Below, piece after piece: positions 13,990-16,771 of a stretch of DNA of 16,771 bases (positions are counted from its first letter, which is position 1; each line of letters opens with the position of its first letter). The stretch comes from an uncultured Bacilli bacterium (GTDB lineage: Bacteria; Bacillota_I; Bacilli_A; RF39; UBA660), in assembly GCA_947627965.1 (NCBI GenBank), contig CANQYA010000006.1, forward strand, positions 1 to 16,771. Direction: 5' to 3'. A model generated the notes under the pieces. It saw only the letters and a program-made list of their open reading frames with translations. It was not told the origin of the DNA and made no database searches. The translations under genes and the position numbers were made by a program.

Positions 13990-14985
13990 ATGACTTATAA
14001 ATATGATAATGTCTATATAGGAGGTTATTCAACCGTAGTAGGACCATATGAAAAAGATGGACCATTAACAAGAGGTTTTGATAAATGTTATGACAATTTA
14101 TATAATGGTGAGAAAACTTGGGAACAAGCTGAGGTAAGACTTCTAACTGATAGTATTGATATTTTATTAAAGAAAGTTCAAAAAGATAAAAAAAATATTG
14201 ATTTATTAATATCAGGAGACCTATTAAATCAAGTAACTTCATCTAGTTATGCAGCTTTAAAATTTGATATTCCTTTCTTTGGTATTTATAGTGCTTGTGC
14301 TTCAAGTGCGGAAGGAATTATTTTAGGAGCAAGCTTAATCGATGGGGGAAAAATAAAAAATTGTATTTCGGCTACTTCTTCTCATAATATGTCTAGTGAA
14401 AAACAATTTAGAAATCCTGTTGAATATGGAGCTCCTAAACCTAAAACAGCAACTTTTACCTCGACAGGAGGAGCTAGTATTTATTTAACTAAAGATAAAA
14501 CTAATATAAGAGTTGAATCTTCTACTATCGGTAAAGTAGTTGATATGGGACAAAATGATCCTTTTAATATGGGAGCAGTAATGGCTTGTGCTGCGGGCGA
14601 TACTATTTATGAACATTTAAAAGCTTTAAAAAGAGAACCAGATTATTATGATTTAATATTAACAGGAGATTTAGGAGTATATGGTAAAGAAATATTAATA
14701 GACTATATGCATACTGAATATGGTATTGATATTAGTGATAATTACGATGATGCAGGTACAATGTTATATGATTTATCTAGACAAGAAGAAGTTATGGCAG
14801 GAGGATCGGGTCCTGTATGTAGTGCTTTAGTTAATTATGCTAAAATATTACCTAAAATGGAACGTGGAGAATTAGAACGAGTTTTATTTGTACCAACAGG
14901 AGCTTTATTTTCACCAACTTTCGTTTATCAACACGAAAATATTAATTCTATTGCTCATGCGATTAGTTTGGAGGCGGTAAAATGA
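13990..14985 (+). CDS. spoVAD: SpoVAD, dipicolinate-binding thiolase-fold protein
   Basis: 331 residues, the usual length. SpoVAD has a thiolase/ketoacyl-synthase-like fold and binds dipicolinic acid for uptake through the SpoVA channel at the inner spore membrane. Visible features are G-G-Y-S-T-V-V-G-P-Y-E-K-D-G-P-L at the N-terminus, W-E-Q-A-E, the G-I-Y-S-A-C-A-S-S-A-E-G nucleophile-elbow segment with C103, T-A-T-F-T-S-T-G-G-A, and A-G-G-S-G-P-V-C-S near residue 275. GGGAGG (13976-13981) within spoVAC fits the ATG one base after the spoVAC stop. Its end overlaps spoVAE by four bases (ATGA), so all three genes are co-translated. Confidence 0.95.
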   Translation: MTYKYDNVYIGGYSTVVGPYEKDGPLTRGFDKCYDNLYNGEKTWEQAEVRLLTDSIDILLKKVQKDKKNIDLLISGDLLNQVTSSSYAALKFDIPFFGIYSACASSAEGIILGASLIDGGKIKNCISATSSHNMSSEKQFRNPVEYGAPKPKTATFTSTGGASIYLTKDKTNIRVESSTIGKVVDMGQNDPFNMGAVMACAAGDTIYEHLKALKREPDYYDLILTGDLGVYGKEILIDYMHTEYGIDISDNYDDAGTMLYDLSRQEEVMAGGSGPVCSALVNYAKILPKMERGELERVLFVPTGALFSPTFVYQHENINSIAHAISLEAVK

Positions 14986-15332
14986 TATATTTATATTCCT
15001 TCCTTTTTGCAGGATTTATATCGATGTTAGGACAATTAATATTAGATAATACTAAATTATCAGCAGGACATATTACTAGTTTATTTGTAATAATAGGAGC
15101 CGGTTTAGATACTTTCAGTATTTATGACAAAATAATAGCGTATGTCGGAGGAGGAGCTTTAGTACCTATTACTAGTTTTGGACATTCTCTTATCCATGGG
15201 GCTCTTGCTAAAGCCCAAGAATATGGCTTAATTGGTATTTTAACAGGTATGTTTGATTTAACCGCATCAGGTATTACATCAGCAATTATATTTACCTTTA
15301 TCTTTAGTTTATTTTGTAAACCAAAGAACTAA
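14982..15332 (+). CDS. spoVAE: SpoVAE (SpoVAEB type), spore channel membrane protein
   Basis: 116 residues with about four hydrophobic segments, forming part of the SpoVA dipicolinate channel with SpoVAC. The family features G-Q-L-I-L-D-N-T-K-L-S-A-G-H, D-T-F-S-I-Y-D-K and P-I-T-S-F-G-H-S-L-I-H-G are all present, followed by a final helix. GGAGG in the last spoVAD codons fits the ATG, and the gene overlaps spoVAD by ATGA. It is the last gene of the sporulation operon. A terminator follows after three bases. spoVAF and related later genes are absent. Confidence 0.92.
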   Translation: MIYLYSFLFAGFISMLGQLILDNTKLSAGHITSLFVIIGAGLDTFSIYDKIIAYVGGGALVPITSFGHSLIHGALAKAQEYGLIGILTGMFDLTASGITSAIIFTFIFSLFCKPKN

Positions 15333-15335
15333 CCT

Positions 15336-15358
15336 AAAGTTTCATGCGAAACTTTTTT
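15336..15358 (+). terminator. Intrinsic terminator of the sporulation operon
   Basis: AAAGTTTC (15336-15343) pairs perfectly with GAAACTTT (15348-15355) around an ATGC loop, and the T-run reaches 15358. It closes the spoVACDE transcript before scpA. Confidence 0.9.
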
Positions 15359-15361
15359 CTT

Positions 15362-15390
15362 TTGCAATAAAATAACATTACTGATATAAT
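15362..15390 (+). promoter_or_regulatory. Sigma-A promoter of scpAB
   Basis: TTGCAA (15362-15367), a 17-base spacer, and TATAAT (15385-15390) preceded by TGA, an extended -10. Transcription would begin near 15397, downstream of the in-frame TTG at 15395, which supports ATG 15416 as the scpA start. Confidence 0.65.
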
Positions 15391-15415
15391 TAATTTGACA
15401 ATTGGACGTGATATA

Positions 15416-16135
15416 ATGAATATAGAAATTAAAATAAATGAATTTGAAGGACCACTTGATCTTTTATTACACCTAATAAAAGAAGCAAAAATGGATATAT
15501 TAGATTTAAAAATAGAATTAATTACTGATCAATATTTAGATTATATAAATAAAATGGAAAAAATGAATTTAGATATAGCTAGTAGTTATTTAGTTATGGC
15601 AGCAGAATTAATCGAAATGAAGTCTAAATTATTACTTCCTAAACAAGAAAACGAAGAAATAGAAGAACCTGATCCTAAAGAAGAATTAGTAAATCGTTTA
15701 ATAGAATATCAAAAATATAAAGATTTAACTAATGAATTTAAAGAATTAGAAGAAGAAAGGCAAAAAATATACACTAAATTACCTGAAAATATAAATAATT
15801 ATTTAGACGAAGCAACAGTAATTAATAATAGCAATGTAACTTTAGATGACTTAATAGATGCTTTTAAGAAATTTTTAGAACGTCAAAAAGATAGTGAACC
15901 TTTACCTACTAAAGTAACACAAAAAGAAATGTCGATTGAAGATAGACGAGTATCAATTAGGAATATATTAAAAGAAAAGAAGAAAGTTAACTTTTTAGAA
16001 TTATTTGATGTATTTAGTAAAGAGTATATCGTTATAACGTTTTTAGCTATATTAGAAATGGCTAAAGTTAATGAGTTATTGATTACTCAAGAAAAAAATT
16101 TTGGAACGATAATGTGCGAGGTGGCTAATGAATAA
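15416..16135 (+). CDS. scpA: ScpA, segregation and condensation protein A (kleisin)
   Basis: 239 residues. ScpA bridges the SMC dimer and binds ScpB in the bacterial condensin that compacts and separates chromosomes. The kleisin N-terminus is clear: F-E-G-P-L-D-L-L-L-H-L-I, then Y-L-V-M-A-A-E-L-I-E-M-K-S-K-L-L-L-P (about 59-76). An acidic linker (E-E-I-E-E-P-D-P-K-E-E) and a C-terminal winged helix follow (V-N-F-L-E-L-F, V-I-T-F-L-A-I-L-E-M). I chose ATG 15416, with GGACGTGAT (15404-15412, one base off the ideal) before it, over the TTG at 15395, which would lie upstream of the likely transcript start. Its end overlaps scpB by eight bases. Confidence 0.93.
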   Translation: MNIEIKINEFEGPLDLLLHLIKEAKMDILDLKIELITDQYLDYINKMEKMNLDIASSYLVMAAELIEMKSKLLLPKQENEEIEEPDPKEELVNRLIEYQKYKDLTNEFKELEEERQKIYTKLPENINNYLDEATVINNSNVTLDDLIDAFKKFLERQKDSEPLPTKVTQKEMSIEDRRVSIRNILKEKKKVNFLELFDVFSKEYIVITFLAILEMAKVNELLITQEKNFGTIMCEVANE

Positions 16136-16688
16136 AGAAGCAGTTTTGGAAGGATTATTATTTGTTGTCGGTGATGATGGATTAACGATAAATCAAATTA
16201 AAGATATATTGGAATTAAATGACGAGGAAGCTAAAGAATTAGTAATTTCCTTAAAAAATAAATATGAACAATCTGATCGTGGAATAAGAATTAATTTCTT
16301 AGGTAATACTTTTAAACTTACCACTAAAAAAGAACATCGAGAATATTATCAAAAATTGCTTACTAATGAAGAAAATAATAATTTATCACAATCAGCACTT
16401 GAAACTTTAGCAATAATTGCGTATAATGAACCTATAACACGTTTAATGGTTGACGAAATTAGAGGTGTAAGTAGTAGAGAAATGATAAAGAAATTAGTTG
16501 CTAAAGGATTAGTAAAAGAATCTGGTCGTAGTGAATTACCAGGTAGACCTATACTTTATCAAACTACTAGTGAATTTTTAGATTATTTTGGACTTTCTTC
16601 AAAAGAAGATTTACCTAAATTTGATATGGTGGTTAATGAGGAAAGTGATCCAGTTGATTTATATGATTCAAAATATATAGAAAATTAA
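16128..16688 (+). CDS. scpB: ScpB, segregation and condensation protein B
   Basis: 186 residues, the usual size. ScpB is the paired winged-helix partner of ScpA in the SMC complex. The first winged helix starts at A-V-L-E-G-L-L-F-V-V-G-D-D-G. The family core S-A-L-E-T-L-A-I-I-A-Y-N-E-P-I-T-R follows at about residues 89-105, then I-R-G-V-S-S, and L-P-G-R-P-I-L-Y-Q-T-T-x-E-F-L-D-Y-F-G-L near the end. GAGGTG in the tail of scpA precedes the ATG, and the two genes are translationally coupled. No terminator is seen in the eight bases before the tRNA gene. Confidence 0.95.
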   Translation: MNKEAVLEGLLFVVGDDGLTINQIKDILELNDEEAKELVISLKNKYEQSDRGIRINFLGNTFKLTTKKEHREYYQKLLTNEENNNLSQSALETLAIIAYNEPITRLMVDEIRGVSSREMIKKLVAKGLVKESGRSELPGRPILYQTTSEFLDYFGLSSKEDLPKFDMVVNEESDPVDLYDSKYIEN

Positions 16689-16696
16689 TTCTATAT

Positions 16697-16771
16697 GCCT
16701 GAGTGGCGGAATGGTAGACGCGCTGGACTCAAAATCCAGTGGTAGCAATATCGTGTGGGTTCAAGTCCCAC
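16697..16771 (+). tRNA. tRNA-Leu (CAA), 3' end cut by the window
   Basis: The acceptor strand GCCTGAG starts at 16697, then TG and the Leu-type D-arm with GGTAGACGC. The anticodon stem CTGGA/TCCAG encloses the loop CTCAAAA, giving anticodon CAA (reads UUG). A long class II variable arm follows, then the T-arm GTGGG-TTCAAGT-CCCAC, ending exactly at the window edge. Only the 3' acceptor strand, discriminator base and any CCA are missing. It lies eight bases after scpB, so it is probably transcribed through scpB. Confidence 0.95.

Noticed and set aside
15395..15415. TTG start for ScpA, or TTGACA (15395-15400) with TATAAT (15412-15417) as a promoter
   Set aside because: The extra residues are not part of the kleisin N-terminus, and the TTG precedes the likely transcript start. 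The two hexamers are only 11 bases apart, too close for sigma-A.
1..16771. CRISPR arrays, insertion sequences, prophage or rRNA
   Set aside because: No regularly spaced repeats, transposase, integrase or rRNA-like segment was seen on either strand.

Overview
The window is about 16.8 kb of very AT-rich DNA (many coding stretches are below 25% GC). It uses the standard bacterial code: TGA is a stop in feoA and feoB overlaps it. Shine-Dalgarno sites are strong and Bacillus-like. The order dacF - SpoIIAA-like - sigF - spoVAC - spoVAD - spoVAE - scpA - scpB is a shortened form of the Bacillus subtilis spoIIA/spoVA/scp neighbourhood. The source is therefore most likely a spore-forming, low-GC Firmicute of the Bacilli/Erysipelotrichia/RF39 kind, plausibly an uncultured gut lineage. 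The exact taxon is inference.

Layout. (1) 1-194: the 3' end of a surface-type protein whose last domain is adenine-poor and rich in NNC codons, as in the variable region of a diversity-generating retroelement target. (2) 191-3028: a DtxR/MntR-type metalloregulator divergent from feoA-feoB, with an operator-like palindrome between them. (3) 3053-5573, minus strand: a small rhodanese, a YkpA/YbiT-type ABC-F ATPase gene broken by a one-base deletion, and a UPF0316 membrane protein. (4) 5701-8753, plus strand: a DUF6056-type polytopic membrane protein, then a TVP38/TMEM64-type protein and RmuC as a pair. (5) 8891-10150: a DUF4143 ATPase with visibly higher GC, probably an acquired gene. (6) 10166-11026, minus strand: a VanY-type D,D-carboxypeptidase with a near-perfect sigma-A promoter. 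(7) 11178-15332: the sporulation block. (8) 15416-16688: scpA-scpB (condensin partners), followed at once by a tRNA-Leu(CAA) cut by the window end.

The sporulation block is the most interesting part. The STAS protein in the spoIIAA position has Asn in place of the phosphorylated Ser, and only 11 bases separate it from sigF, so the anti-sigma kinase gene spoIIAB is absent from its usual place. The kinase and its target site being lost together suggests that forespore sigma-F is controlled differently here. Two Spo0A-box-like sites lie in front of this operon, and a sigma-F-like promoter lies between sigF and spoVAC, which gives a plausible Spo0A -> SigF -> SpoVA(C,D,E) cascade. dacF is cut off from the operon by its own terminator.

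Intergenic space is small throughout, and several terminators begin inside the coding sequence or at the stop codon of the gene they end. No insertion sequence, CRISPR array or rRNA was seen, and no gene-free stretch reaches 300 bases.
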